Positions 47,040 to 55,557 of a stretch of DNA of 64,000 nucleotides are shown here, in pieces. Origin of the DNA: Alphaproteobacteria bacterium (GTDB lineage Bacteria; Pseudomonadota; Alphaproteobacteria; Bin95); assembly GCA_020638555.1 (NCBI GenBank), contig JACKII010000008.1, positions 31,047-95,046 on the forward strand. The letters run 5' to 3'. The notes under the pieces are model-generated. The model was given only the letters and a program-made list of their open reading frames with translations. It did no database searches and had not been told where the DNA came from. The position numbers and the translations under genes are program-made. Numbering within the stretch: position 1 is the stretch's first letter; every line of letters starts with the position of its first letter.

Positions 47040-48352
47040 GCCCAATGCCGCCCGGACTGCTGATCGCCGCCCCGTCCTCCGGCGCGGGCAAGACCACCCT
47101 CATGCTGGGGCTGTTGCGGGCGCTGGCAGACGCGGGGCTCGCCGTGCAGCCCTTCAAGTCGGGGCCGGACTATATCGACCCGGCCTTTCACCGCGCGGCA
47201 TGCGGGCGAGCCTCGTTCAATCTCGACAGTTGGGCGATGCGGCCCGGCCTGCTCGACGCCATCGCCAGGAGTGCGATCGGCGCCGACATCGCGCTCGCCG
47301 AGGGCTCGATGGGGCTGTATGACGGCGTCGCCCGACCCGGCGCATCGGGCAACGGCGCCAGCGCCGACATTGCGCGGCGGATGGGCTGGCCGGTGGTGCT
47401 GGTGCTGGATGTCTCCGGCCAGGCGCAATCGGCCGCGGCGGTGGCGCTGGGCTTCAGTCGGTACCGCCGCGATCTGCCCTTTGCCGGCGTGATCCTGAAC
47501 CGCGTCGCCAGCCCGCGGCACGAGCGACTGGTGCGGCTGGGGATGGAGGCCGCAGGCATCCGGGTGCTGGGGGCCTTGCCCCGGCGGACCGACCTGATCC
47601 TGCCGCAACGCCATCTGGGTTTGGTGCAGGCGGCGGAGCGCCCGGATCTGGAGGCCGTGATCGCCAGCTATGCGGCCCACCTGCGTGCGCATGTCAGTCT
47701 GGACGAAATCCGGACGGCGGCGCAATCGACCGGGCAGGCACCCGGCCCCGGCGGCTTGCCGCAACCACCGGCGCAGCGCATCGCACTGGCGCAGGACGCC
47801 GCCTTTTCCTTTGCCTACCCGCATTTGATCGAGGGGTGGCGGCAAGCGGGGGCCGAACTCCTCTCCTTCTCCCCCCTGGCCGACGAGGCGCCGGATGCGA
47901 ACGCCGATCTGGTCTGGCTGCCCGGTGGCTATCCGGAATTGCATGCGGGTCGGCTGGCCGCGGCGACGCGGTTCCGGGCCGGGCTGGCACGCCATGCGGA
48001 AACCCGGCCGGTGCATGGCGAATGCGGCGGCTACATGGCGCTGGGCGCGGCCCTGGTCGACGCGCAAGGCGAACGGCACGAAATGGCCGGCCTGCTGGGC
48101 CTGGTCACGAGCTATGAAAAGCGACGCATGCACCTTGGCTACCGCCAGGCGGAGTTGCTTGCGCCGATGCCGGGGTTTGCGCCGGGCCGCAGGTTGCGCG
48201 GGCACGAGTTCCACTATTCCACCATCGTGGAACAACCGGATGCGCCGCTTGCCCACGTCACCGATGCCGATGGCGTCATCGTCGCTGAGACGGGCTCACG
48301 GCGGGGACCGGTGACCGGCAGCTTTTTTCACCTGATCGCGGAGGCGGGGTGA
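47036..48352 (+). CDS. cobB: Hydrogenobyrinic acid a,c-diamide synthase
   Basis: 438 residues. P-loop APSSGAGKTTLMLGLL near residue 11, FKSGPDYIDPAFH, GLYDGVA, and a C-terminal glutamine amidotransferase half with the Cys in HGECGGYMALG. ATP- and glutamine-dependent amidation of the a and c side chains. Overlaps cobM (ATGA) and cobA (TGATG). Confidence 0.95.
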   Translation: MSPMPPGLLIAAPSSGAGKTTLMLGLLRALADAGLAVQPFKSGPDYIDPAFHRAACGRASFNLDSWAMRPGLLDAIARSAIGADIALAEGSMGLYDGVARPGASGNGASADIARRMGWPVVLVLDVSGQAQSAAAVALGFSRYRRDLPFAGVILNRVASPRHERLVRLGMEAAGIRVLGALPRRTDLILPQRHLGLVQAAERPDLEAVIASYAAHLRAHVSLDEIRTAAQSTGQAPGPGGLPQPPAQRIALAQDAAFSFAYPHLIEGWRQAGAELLSFSPLADEAPDANADLVWLPGGYPELHAGRLAAATRFRAGLARHAETRPVHGECGGYMALGAALVDAQGERHEMAGLLGLVTSYEKRRMHLGYRQAELLAPMPGFAPGRRLRGHEFHYSTIVEQPDAPLAHVTDADGVIVAETGSRRGPVTGSFFHLIAEAG

Positions 48353-49107
48353 TGGCGGACATGTCCGTGCCGCCACGCTCCGGCGGCTTTGTTTCCTTCG
48401 TCGGCTCCGGGCCGGGAGATCCCGAACTGCTGACCCTAAAAGCCGTGGCACGGCTTCGGGCGGCCGACGCCGTGCTGTTCGATGACCTGTCCGCCGGGGC
48501 CATTCTCGGCCATGCGCGGCCCGGAGCGGATCTGGTGGCGGTCGGCAAGCGCGCGGGTCGGGCGTCGCCGAAACAGGACCATGTCAGCCGGCTTCTGGTG
48601 GATTATGCCGGCAGCGGCGCGCGGGTGGTGCGGCTGAAATCCGGCGACCCCGGCATTTTCGGCAGGCTGGAAGAGGAGGTGGAGGCGGTGCGCGCTGCGC
48701 GGATCGGCTTCGAGATCGTGCCCGGCGTCAGCGCCGCCAGCGCGGCGGCGGCGGCGGCCGGCATTCCCCTCACCCGGCGACTGCTGGCGCGTCGCGTGCA
48801 GTTCGTGACCGGCCATGACGTCTCCGGCAGGCTGCCGGAAGACCTGAACCTTGGCGCGCTGGCGGATGCGCGGGCGACGACCATCGTCTTCATGGCGCGG
48901 CGAACCTTTCCGAAGCTGGCGGCGCGGCTGATCGCGGCCGGGCTTCCGCCCGATACGCCGGCTCTCTTGGCCGAAAACGTCGGTTGTCCGGAGCAATCCC
49001 TGATCCCTGGCACGGTGGCGGGCCTTGGCGATCTGCTGTCGGGCACGGCTTCCGGCGGTCCGGCCCTGGTGCTCTACGGTCCGCTGGCGGAGATGGAGCC
49101 ATGCTGA
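48352..49107 (+). CDS. cobA: Uroporphyrinogen-III C-methyltransferase
   Basis: 251 residues from the ATG at 48352 (GTG one codon earlier is possible). VGSGPGDPELLTLKAVARL, the SAM-binding loop, VRLKSGDPGIFGR and VPGVSAASAAAAAAGIPLT define CobA/CysG-A, which methylates C2 and C7 to make precorrin-2, the entry to cobalamin and siroheme. No CysG dehydrogenase/chelatase domain is fused. Its stop lies inside the next small gene. Confidence 0.95.
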   Translation: MADMSVPPRSGGFVSFVGSGPGDPELLTLKAVARLRAADAVLFDDLSAGAILGHARPGADLVAVGKRAGRASPKQDHVSRLLVDYAGSGARVVRLKSGDPGIFGRLEEEVEAVRAARIGFEIVPGVSAASAAAAAAGIPLTRRLLARRVQFVTGHDVSGRLPEDLNLGALADARATTIVFMARRTFPKLAARLIAAGLPPDTPALLAENVGCPEQSLIPGTVAGLGDLLSGTASGGPALVLYGPLAEMEPC

Positions 49108-49298
49108 GGCCGGGATTCCGCCCAAACGGCCAGGGCGTTTTCCTGCCGGCCGGCGCGGCGCGGCAAGGGCGTGTCGTCGGCGAGACGCGCGCGTGCGTGA
49201 TCGCTCGCAATGGGCATGCGAGCCTTCTTTCCGATGGCGTGTCAGGGGCGCTGTCGGACCATCTGCCCAGGTCGGGCGCGCATGGGGTGCAAGCATGA
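49101..49298 (+). CDS. 65-residue protein of unknown function in the cob operon
   Basis: ATG at 49101 lies inside the last codons of cobA (overlap 7 bases), and the TGA overlaps the cobF start (ATGA), so it is coupled on both sides like every other gene here. The product is basic, with GFRPNGQGVFLPAGAARQGR near the start, one Cys (about residue 32) and HASLLSDGVSGALSDHL in the second half. No membrane helix, and no family I recognise. It is not CbtB, which has a membrane helix and His-rich tail. Confidence 0.6.
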   Translation: MLRPGFRPNGQGVFLPAGAARQGRVVGETRACVIARNGHASLLSDGVSGALSDHLPRSGAHGVQA

Positions 49299-50053
49299 TC
49301 GACCTGCGATTGATCGGCGTGGGCACCGGCAACCCCGAGCACCTGACACTGGCCGCGGTCGAGGCACTGAACGGTGCCGACCTGATCCTGATTCCGCGGA
49401 AAGGACCGGAAAAGGCCGATCTGGCCGATCTGCGCCACCGCATTCTGGCCAAGGTGCTAAGTCGGCCGGTGCCGGTGGCGGAGTTCGACATGCCGGTCCG
49501 TGCCGACGCGGGCGACTATCTGATGGCGGTCGAGCGCTGGCATGCGGAAATCGCGCGGGCCTGGACCGATGTCCTGAGCCAGCGACTGCCCGATGGCGGG
49601 CGGGCCGCGCTCTTGGTCTGGGGCGATCCGTCCCTCTATGACAGCACGCTCAGGATTGCCGGGCGGCTGCAAGCCGATGGGCTGCCGCTCCGCGTCTCGG
49701 TTGTGCCGGGAATCACCAGCCTGCAATTGCTGACCGCCGCGCATGCGGTGCCGCTGAACGGGCTGGGGCAGCCGGTTGTCATCACCACCGGGCGCTGGCT
49801 GCGCCGCCATGGCTGGCCCGAAGCCGCAGACCGGGTCGCCGTGATGCTGGACGCCGGCGGCGCCTATCGGGTGCTCGACCCGCAGGGCGTGCATATCTGG
49901 TGGGGTGCCGCTCTGGGACTGCCGCAGCAAGCGTTGATCGCCGGCCCGCTGGCGGCGGTTGCAGACCGTATCGGGGAGACGCGCGCCCGGCTGCGCGCCG
50001 CGCACGGCTGGGTGATGGACATTTACCTTCTCAGCCGGGCCGGGCTGTCATGA
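49295..50053 (+). CDS. cobF: Precorrin-6A synthase (deacetylating)
   Basis: 252 residues. MIDLRLIGVGTGNPEHLTL, ILIPRKGPEKADLADLR and VWGDPSLYDSTLRI are characteristic of CobF, which methylates C1 and removes the acetyl fragment. Present only in the aerobic pathway. Overlaps the small gene before it and the kinase after it by 4 bases. Confidence 0.95.
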   Translation: MIDLRLIGVGTGNPEHLTLAAVEALNGADLILIPRKGPEKADLADLRHRILAKVLSRPVPVAEFDMPVRADAGDYLMAVERWHAEIARAWTDVLSQRLPDGGRAALLVWGDPSLYDSTLRIAGRLQADGLPLRVSVVPGITSLQLLTAAHAVPLNGLGQPVVITTGRWLRRHGWPEAADRVAVMLDAGGAYRVLDPQGVHIWWGAALGLPQQALIAGPLAAVADRIGETRARLRAAHGWVMDIYLLSRAGLS

Positions 50054-51015
50054 GCGAGCGCCTGCTGCGTCCGATCCTTCCCCGCTACGGACTTGCGGCC
50101 GAAATGCCGTTGACGCTGGTCAACCGGTCCGAGAACGAGACCTGGTCCGTGGACGGCGGCACGCTGTTCCTGCGTCTGCACCGCGACGGCTATCACAGCC
50201 GGAGCGAGATCGCCTCGGAACTGGCCTGGCTATCGGCCTTGCAGGGCCTGCCGGGGTTGAACTGCGTGCGGCCGGTGGCGGATCGGCAGGAGCACCTGAT
50301 CCAGACGGTCGGCGGCCGGCATGTCGTCGCGTTCGCTCCCGTCGCCGGACGCGAACCAACGCTGCGGGATGATCTCGGATCCTGGTTCGCGCACCTCGGC
50401 GCGATCACCGCGCGCTTGCATGCCCACGCTCGCGCGTGGCCGCGCCCGCCCGGCTTCCGGCGGAAGCGCTGGGATGCGGCCGCCGTTCTGGGGCCGTGCG
50501 CGCACTGGGGACAGTGGCGGGCGGCCGAGGGTTTGACGGCGGACGGCCGGTCGATCCTGTGCCGGCTGGAGGCGCTGCTCCGGGAGCGGCTCGCGGCCTA
50601 TGGCACGGGGCCGGAGCGTTTCGGGCTGATTCACGGCGATCTGCGGCTCGCCAACCTGCTGATCGGCGACGACGGCCTGTGGGTGATCGATTTCGACGAC
50701 TGCGGCTTTGGCTGGTGGATGTACGATTTCGCTGCCGCGGTCTCCTTCATTGAAACCGACCGGCGGTTGCCCGAACTGGCCGCGCGCTGGCTGGAGGGGT
50801 ATCGGCGCGAACGGCCGCTCGCCCCCGGGGATGCCGCCATGCTGCCGGCCCTGGTCATGCTGCGCCGGCTCCAACTGACCGCATGGCTGGGCACGCGGGC
50901 GGATTCGCATACCGCCGCCGATGTCGGAGCGGCGTCCTTTACCGAACACACGGTGGCGCTCGGCCAGCGGTTCCTTGCGTGCGGCGCCTCGCGCTTCTGG
51001 GAGGGTTGGACATGA
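50050..51015 (+). CDS. APH-type phosphotransferase; candidate L-threonine kinase
   Basis: 321 residues with the aminoglycoside-phosphotransferase/choline-kinase fold. LIHGDLRLANLLI near residue 195 is the catalytic Brenner loop, VIDFDDCG the metal-binding DFD. The N-lobe has a short nucleotide-binding region. It sits between cobF and cbiB with 4-base overlaps on both sides. The pathway needs phosphorylated threonine or aminopropanol for CbiB, and no PduX-type kinase is visible in the window. I therefore infer L-threonine (or aminopropanol) kinase. Rhodobacterales use a non-PduX kinase, BluE, for this step; relationship to BluE is not established here. Confidence 0.75.
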   Translation: MSERLLRPILPRYGLAAEMPLTLVNRSENETWSVDGGTLFLRLHRDGYHSRSEIASELAWLSALQGLPGLNCVRPVADRQEHLIQTVGGRHVVAFAPVAGREPTLRDDLGSWFAHLGAITARLHAHARAWPRPPGFRRKRWDAAAVLGPCAHWGQWRAAEGLTADGRSILCRLEALLRERLAAYGTGPERFGLIHGDLRLANLLIGDDGLWVIDFDDCGFGWWMYDFAAAVSFIETDRRLPELAARWLEGYRRERPLAPGDAAMLPALVMLRRLQLTAWLGTRADSHTAADVGAASFTEHTVALGQRFLACGASRFWEGWT

Positions 51016-51983
51016 TCCTGGCCCTCGCCGCAATGCTGGCCGAACTGGCAACCGGCTATCCACAACGCATCTTCCGCCGGATCGGCCATCCCGTATCCTG
51101 GATCGGTGCGGGCATCGCGGCCGCGGACCGGAACTGGAACCGGGAACGCCGCACGCCGGCAGCGCGGTTTGCGGCGGGCGCCCTGCTGGTGGTGCTGCTG
51201 CTGGCCGGGTCGGTTGCCATCGGCCTGGCGTTCGAGATGGTTCTGGCGCTATCGGCTTCCGGCACCGTCGCGTTCTTGGCCATTGCCATCGCGATGGGCA
51301 CCCTGATCGCCCAGCGCAGCCTCCACGACCATGTGCTGGCGGTGGCGGAGGCGATGGAAACGGAGGGGCTGGAAGCCGGACGGCAGGCGCTGTCGCTGGT
51401 GGTGGGACGCGATACGCAGGCGCTGGACGGGGCCGGCGTGGTGCGCGCCGCCATCGAAAGCCTGGCCGAGAACTTTTCGGACGGGGTGGTGGCGCCGGTG
51501 GTCTGGCTGGCCGTGGCCGGTCCGGCCGGTGCGATTGCCTACAAGGCCGTCAATACCGCGGACAGCATGATCGGCCACCGCACCGCCCGGCACGAGGCAT
51601 TCGGCAAGGCTGCCGCGCGGCTGGACGACCTGATCAACCTGCCGGCATCCCGTCTTGCCGCGGTGTTGATCGCCCTTGCGGCTCTGGTACAGCCCGGCGC
51701 GCGATGCCGGGATGCCATCCGCACGGTGATGCGGGACGCGCGGCAGCATCGCTCCCCCAATGCGGGCTGGCCGGAAGCGGCGGTGGCGGGCGCGCTGGGC
51801 ATCCGGCTATCCGGCCCCAGGGTCTATGGGGGTGTGCCAAGCTCCGACGCAGCGATCAACGCGGGCGGCCGTGCGAATTTGGTCCCGGCGGATATCCACC
51901 GGGCGCTGGCCCTCTATCGCCGGGCCGATGCGTTGCTGATCGGCCTGCTGGCCCTGGGAGCGGTGCTGCAATGGGCGCTTTAA
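51012..51983 (+). CDS. cbiB: Adenosylcobinamide-phosphate synthase (CbiB/CobD)
   Basis: 323 residues, membrane protein with four to five helices. IGHPVSWIGAGIAAADR, ESLAENFSDGVVAPVVW and YKAVNTADSMIGHRT are family signatures. It joins aminopropanol phosphate to adenosylcobyric acid. Overlaps the kinase by 4 bases at the start and, at the end, overlaps the oppositely oriented phosphatase gene by 4 bases. Confidence 0.95.
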   Translation: MILALAAMLAELATGYPQRIFRRIGHPVSWIGAGIAAADRNWNRERRTPAARFAAGALLVVLLLAGSVAIGLAFEMVLALSASGTVAFLAIAIAMGTLIAQRSLHDHVLAVAEAMETEGLEAGRQALSLVVGRDTQALDGAGVVRAAIESLAENFSDGVVAPVVWLAVAGPAGAIAYKAVNTADSMIGHRTARHEAFGKAAARLDDLINLPASRLAAVLIALAALVQPGARCRDAIRTVMRDARQHRSPNAGWPEAAVAGALGIRLSGPRVYGGVPSSDAAINAGGRANLVPADIHRALALYRRADALLIGLLALGAVLQWAL

Positions 51984-52567
51984 GAGTGCGTCGGACGGTT
52001 CACCTGGCGGATGGCCCGGTGCTCGCCGCCAAAACACCGGATTTCCGTCAGCGAGAGGGGAGCGATCTCGAAGGCGAGGCCGGCCGCAACCGACCCGATG
52101 GCCAGGGCCAACGCGGCGCGGATGATGCCGGCGTGCGCAATCACCGCGACGCGCCCGCCGGCACCGCCCAGTTCGGTCAGCGCGGGCGCAGCGCGGGCGC
52201 ACAACGCCGCGAAGCTCTCGCCGCCGGGCGGGACGTGGCGGGCAAGGTCCTCTCGGTTCAGCGGCCCGATATCCGGCAGGTCGCCGAGCGGCATGCCTTC
52301 CCAGGCGCCGAAATCCTGCTCCCACAGACGCGGGTCGACGGTTGTGGGCCGATCCGGAAACAGGGCCTCCGCGGTCTGTCGGCAGCGCAATGCCGGGCTG
52401 GAGACCACCCGGTCCACCGGCCCGATCACGCGCAGCACCTCTGCAATCGCCGTCGCGCCGGGCAGGGCGGCCGCAACATCGTCCCGGCCATGCAGCCGGG
52501 TTCCATCGTCCACCGGAGCGTGGCGGATCAACAGCAACTCGGTGCAGCGCGCCGTGCGGTCCGGCAT
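51980..52567 (-). CDS. cobC: Histidine phosphatase, probable alpha-ribazole phosphatase
   Basis: 195 residues from the ATG at 52567. LLIRHAPVDDGTRLHGRDD holds the catalytic RH, ALRCRQTAEAL and VIAHAGIIRA the other phosphate-pocket residues. In this locus it would dephosphorylate alpha-ribazole phosphate or adenosylcobalamin phosphate. (The symbol follows Salmonella CobC; in Pseudomonas naming, CobC is the threonine-phosphate decarboxylase.) Minus strand, convergent with cbiB and divergent from cobP, with 43 bases between the two starts. Confidence 0.88.
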   Translation of the reverse strand: MPDRTARCTELLLIRHAPVDDGTRLHGRDDVAAALPGATAIAEVLRVIGPVDRVVSSPALRCRQTAEALFPDRPTTVDPRLWEQDFGAWEGMPLGDLPDIGPLNREDLARHVPPGGESFAALCARAAPALTELGGAGGRVAVIAHAGIIRAALALAIGSVAAGLAFEIAPLSLTEIRCFGGEHRAIRQVNRPTHS

Positions 52568-52610
52568 CCGGGCCTCCTTCCTGAATCCTTCTAGCCTGAG
52601 AGCAATCATC

Positions 52611-53117
52611 ATGCCCCATAGTCTCATCACAGGTGGCGCGCATTCGGGCAAGAGCCGGCGTGCCGAATTCCTGGTTCGCAGCCTGCCCGGCCGGCCGATC
52701 TACATTGCAACCGCCGAAATCGGGGATGCGGAGATGGCGGCCCGCGTCGCGGAACACCAGGCCCGGCGCGGCCCGGAGTGGGACGAGCATCCCGCTCCAC
52801 TCGATCTTTGCCCTGCCTTGCAGCAGACGGACGGGCGCGGCCCCCGGCTGGTCGACTGCCTGACCCTCTGGCTCTCGAACCTGTTCGCGGCGGAGCGGGA
52901 TTGGCAGGCCGCCGCAAAGGATCTGGTCGCCTGTTTGGCACGACAGCAGAGCCCCGTCATCCTGGTGACGAACGAGGTGGGGCTGGGGCTCGTGCCGGAG
53001 AGCAGGCTCGGCCGGAATTTCCGTGATGCCCAGGGATGCCTCAACCAAATCGTGGCGGGCGCGGTGGCGCGTGTGGAGCTTGTGGTCGCCGGCATTCCGG
53101 TCCGGGTGAAATCGTGA
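52611..53117 (+). CDS. cobP: Adenosylcobinamide kinase / guanylyltransferase
   Basis: 168 residues from ATG at 52611. ITGGAHSGKSRRAEFLV is the P-loop, then IYIATAEIGDAEMAARVAEH with the guanylylated His, DCLTLWLSNL, and VTNEVGLGLVPESRLGRNFRD. Bifunctional (CobU in Salmonella). Probably begins a third transcript together with cobT and cobS; ends with a GTGA overlap to cobT. Confidence 0.95.
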   Translation: MPHSLITGGAHSGKSRRAEFLVRSLPGRPIYIATAEIGDAEMAARVAEHQARRGPEWDEHPAPLDLCPALQQTDGRGPRLVDCLTLWLSNLFAAERDWQAAAKDLVACLARQQSPVILVTNEVGLGLVPESRLGRNFRDAQGCLNQIVAGAVARVELVVAGIPVRVKS

Positions 53118-54136
53118 GCGATCGGCTGGATTTCTCGTCCTTTGCGGCCTTGCGGCGAACGCTGGCGCACGGTCTGCCCGGTCCGGACCCAACGATGGCG
53201 GCGGCTGCGCGCCGGCGGCAGGACAGTCTGACCAAGCCGCCCGGCAGTCTGGGCGTACTGGAAGAGCTGGCCGTATTCTTGGCCGGCTGGCAGGGGCGGG
53301 AGCGTCCCGAAATCGGCCGCGCGCAGGCACTGATCTTTGCCGGCAATCATGGCATCTGCGCGCAGGGCGTGAACCTCTACCCGCAGGCGGTCACCGCCGG
53401 GATGGTGGCCAACTTCCAGGCGAGCGGGGCGGCAATCAACCAGCTGTGTCGCGCGGCCGGAGCGGAGCTGACAGTGGTGCCGCTCGCGCTCGACCGGCCG
53501 ACGTGCGACTTTACCGTCGGCCCCGCCATGACGGAGGCGGAAGTGCTGTGCGCCCTGCGCACGGGCGCCGCCGCGGTGGACCTGCGCGCGGACGTGCTGC
53601 TGCTCGGCGAGATGGGCATCGGCAATTCCACCGTGGCCGCCGCCTTGGCCCGCGCGCTGTTCGGCGGACACGCGCTGGACTGGGTCGGCCCCGGCACCGG
53701 GGTGGATGGCGATGGTGTATCGCTCAAGGCGCGGGTGATCGAGCAGGGCATGGCGCGCCATGGCGCGGATTTGACCGATGGCCTCGCAATCCTTGCGGCG
53801 TTCGGGGGGCGGGAACAGGCGGCGATTTGCGGCGCCATTCTTGCGGCGCGGACCGCCCGGATCCCTGTCATCCTGGACGGCTTCATCTGCACGGCCGCAG
53901 CCTGCGTGCTTTCGCATTTTGAGGATGCGCTGGACCATTGCATCGCCGGCCATTGCAGCGCCGAGCCGGGGCACCGCCGCCTGCTGGAGAAGCTGGGGCT
54001 GCGGCCCGTGGTAACCCTGGACATGCGGCTTGGCGAAGGCTCCGGCGCTGCGGTTGCGCTGTCCGTTCTGCGCGCAGCCCTGGCTGCACACAACGGCATG
54101 GCCACCTTTGCCGAGGCGGGCATCTCCGGGCCATGA
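53114..54136 (+). CDS. cobT: Nicotinate-nucleotide:dimethylbenzimidazole phosphoribosyltransferase
   Basis: 340 residues, GTG start overlapping the cobP stop. TKPPGSLGVLEELA near residue 40, FAGNHGICAQGVNLYP, GEMGIGNST and the C-terminal DMRLGEGSGAAVALSVL are diagnostic. It makes alpha-ribazole phosphate (CobU in Pseudomonas nomenclature). It is not the cobaltochelatase CobT. Overlaps cobS by ATGA. Confidence 0.95.
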   Translation: MSDRLDFSSFAALRRTLAHGLPGPDPTMAAAARRRQDSLTKPPGSLGVLEELAVFLAGWQGRERPEIGRAQALIFAGNHGICAQGVNLYPQAVTAGMVANFQASGAAINQLCRAAGAELTVVPLALDRPTCDFTVGPAMTEAEVLCALRTGAAAVDLRADVLLLGEMGIGNSTVAAALARALFGGHALDWVGPGTGVDGDGVSLKARVIEQGMARHGADLTDGLAILAAFGGREQAAICGAILAARTARIPVILDGFICTAAACVLSHFEDALDHCIAGHCSAEPGHRRLLEKLGLRPVVTLDMRLGEGSGAAVALSVLRAALAAHNGMATFAEAGISGP

Positions 54137-54900
54137 AAGGCCGGCGCGGGTTCCTCGCCTGCCGTTGCGATGAGCTGCGGCTGGCCTTTATGCTGCTTTC
54201 CCGCCTGCCAATGGGCCGGGTCGCCGCCGCTCCGCCACTGGCGCAGAGTTTCTGGGCTTATCCGCTGGTCGGCGCGGTTATTGGCGGGGCGGCGGGGCTG
54301 GTGCTGTGGGGGGCGTTGGCCGTGGGATTGCCGCCGCTGGCCGCTGCTACGGTCGCGCTGGGAGTGTCGCTCCTTCTGACAGGCGCCATGCACGAGGACG
54401 GCTTGGCGGATACGGCCGACGGCTTCGGTGGAGGGGACAGCGTCGCCCGAACGTTGGAAATCATGCGCGATAGCAGACTTGGCAGCTATGGCGTGCTTGC
54501 GCTCATTACAGTCTGTGGATTGCGGATCGGTCTTTGGGCGGAGTTGGGGGCCGGGATCGATAGTGTCATGATTTTGGCTCTTATCGGTGCGCTAAGCCGG
54601 GCGATCTTGCCACCCATGATGCTATGCGTCCCCATGGCTCGCACGGATGGGCTCGGTTATAAGGCCGTTGATGGGGATGGGGCTGGGGGGGCAGTTCTTG
54701 GGGGAGTGGCGACAGCGGCGATTTGCGCAACGGTTCTTGAAAATGGAATTGTGATCGTATCTGCGGCTATCGGCGCGGCGTGTTTTATTGGTATTGTGGC
54801 GAAACGAAAAATCTCCGGATTGAGCGGAGATGTTTTGGGAACAATTCAAGTTGTTGCGGAAAATGTATCATTAATTGGTGTTTTCATATTTTCCCAATAG
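54133..54900 (+). CDS. cobS: Adenosylcobinamide-GDP ribazoletransferase
   Basis: 255 residues, multi-pass membrane protein. HEDGLADTADGFGGG near residue 87 holds the metal-binding Asp cluster; MRDSRLGSYGVLAL follows. It is the final condensation step (CobV in Pseudomonas naming). The last 80 codons are visibly more AT-rich than the rest of the locus (GTTTTGGGAACAATTC type codons), although the family sequence continues to the end. Confidence 0.94.
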   Translation: MKGRRGFLACRCDELRLAFMLLSRLPMGRVAAAPPLAQSFWAYPLVGAVIGGAAGLVLWGALAVGLPPLAAATVALGVSLLLTGAMHEDGLADTADGFGGGDSVARTLEIMRDSRLGSYGVLALITVCGLRIGLWAELGAGIDSVMILALIGALSRAILPPMMLCVPMARTDGLGYKAVDGDGAGGAVLGGVATAAICATVLENGIVIVSAAIGAACFIGIVAKRKISGLSGDVLGTIQVVAENVSLIGVFIFSQ

Positions 54901-55043
54901 CGTCGTCTCCCAATAATCAGAACTGATGCACCCAGTCGCGTATTCCGAGCGTGTTTGGGTGTTTGATCCTATGATTTGATGGTGCGGCCGTGAGGCGCTT
55001 TCACTGGCACGAGTTCTTTTCCCGCTGGCTCACCATGCCACCG

Positions 55044-55145
55044 TCCCTGTCCTCGCGAATGCGGGGACCCATGCCTGAGAGACCAATACAGAGTCCCGTG
55101 TCCTGGGAGAAGCGCTCAGGCATGGGCTCCCGCTTGCGCGGGAGA
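55044..55145. repeat. 102-bp palindromic intergenic repeat, copy 2 (inverted)
   Basis: Reverse complement of the element at 19933-20035 with about ten differences. It carries the same two nested arms (GCGAATGCGGGGACCCATGC and GGCATGGGCTCCCGCTTGCG). Located after cobS, where it may terminate or stabilise transcripts. Confidence 0.8.
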
Positions 55146-55475
55146 TGGGGCGGGAGAGGGGTTCAATCCGTACCGAAAGCGCTCTGGGACAGTCACGATC
55201 GACTGCTGATGTTGCCCCCTTATAGCCGGGGCATCTCAGCCGGTTGGCGGGAGCGGATGTATTCGCGCGGCGAGTGCCTGCGCCGTCTCCGAGGGAGGTT
55301 TCGCTGCAAGTCTATCTGCCCGGACGGTTCGGACACTCCGGCAGGCGCTGACACCTCGCGGGGGGACAAAAGCGGCAGAAATCCATCACACCCCATTGAT
55401 CCCACCTCGACTTTCGTGCAAGACAATACGCCATTCGACGGACGGGCTTAAGCGAAGTCCGCACAATACATGCAC

Positions 55476-55501
55476 CTGCCAGGCGAACCCTCGCTTGGCA
55501 G
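55476..55501 (+). terminator. Leader hairpin upstream of dctP
   Basis: CTGCCAGGCGA (55476-55486), loop ACCC, TCGCTTGGCAG (55491-55501), followed by TTTCTTTG. An 11-base-pair stem with one G-T pair plus a T-rich tail looks like an intrinsic terminator or attenuator 57 bases before the dctP start. Confidence 0.5.
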
Positions 55502-55557
55502 TTTCTTTGTGACGCCCACCGTTACGCGAATTCACGAAGATTGATGGAGTTTGGCTC

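Larger units (their letters stand above)
54901..55557. other. Intergenic region between cobS and dctP
   Basis: About 657 bases without a convincing gene. It contains the second copy of the palindromic repeat (55044-55145) and a leader hairpin (55476-55501) before dctP. The frame open from 54990 to 55451 runs through the palindrome and shows no protein-like character. Confidence 0.6.
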
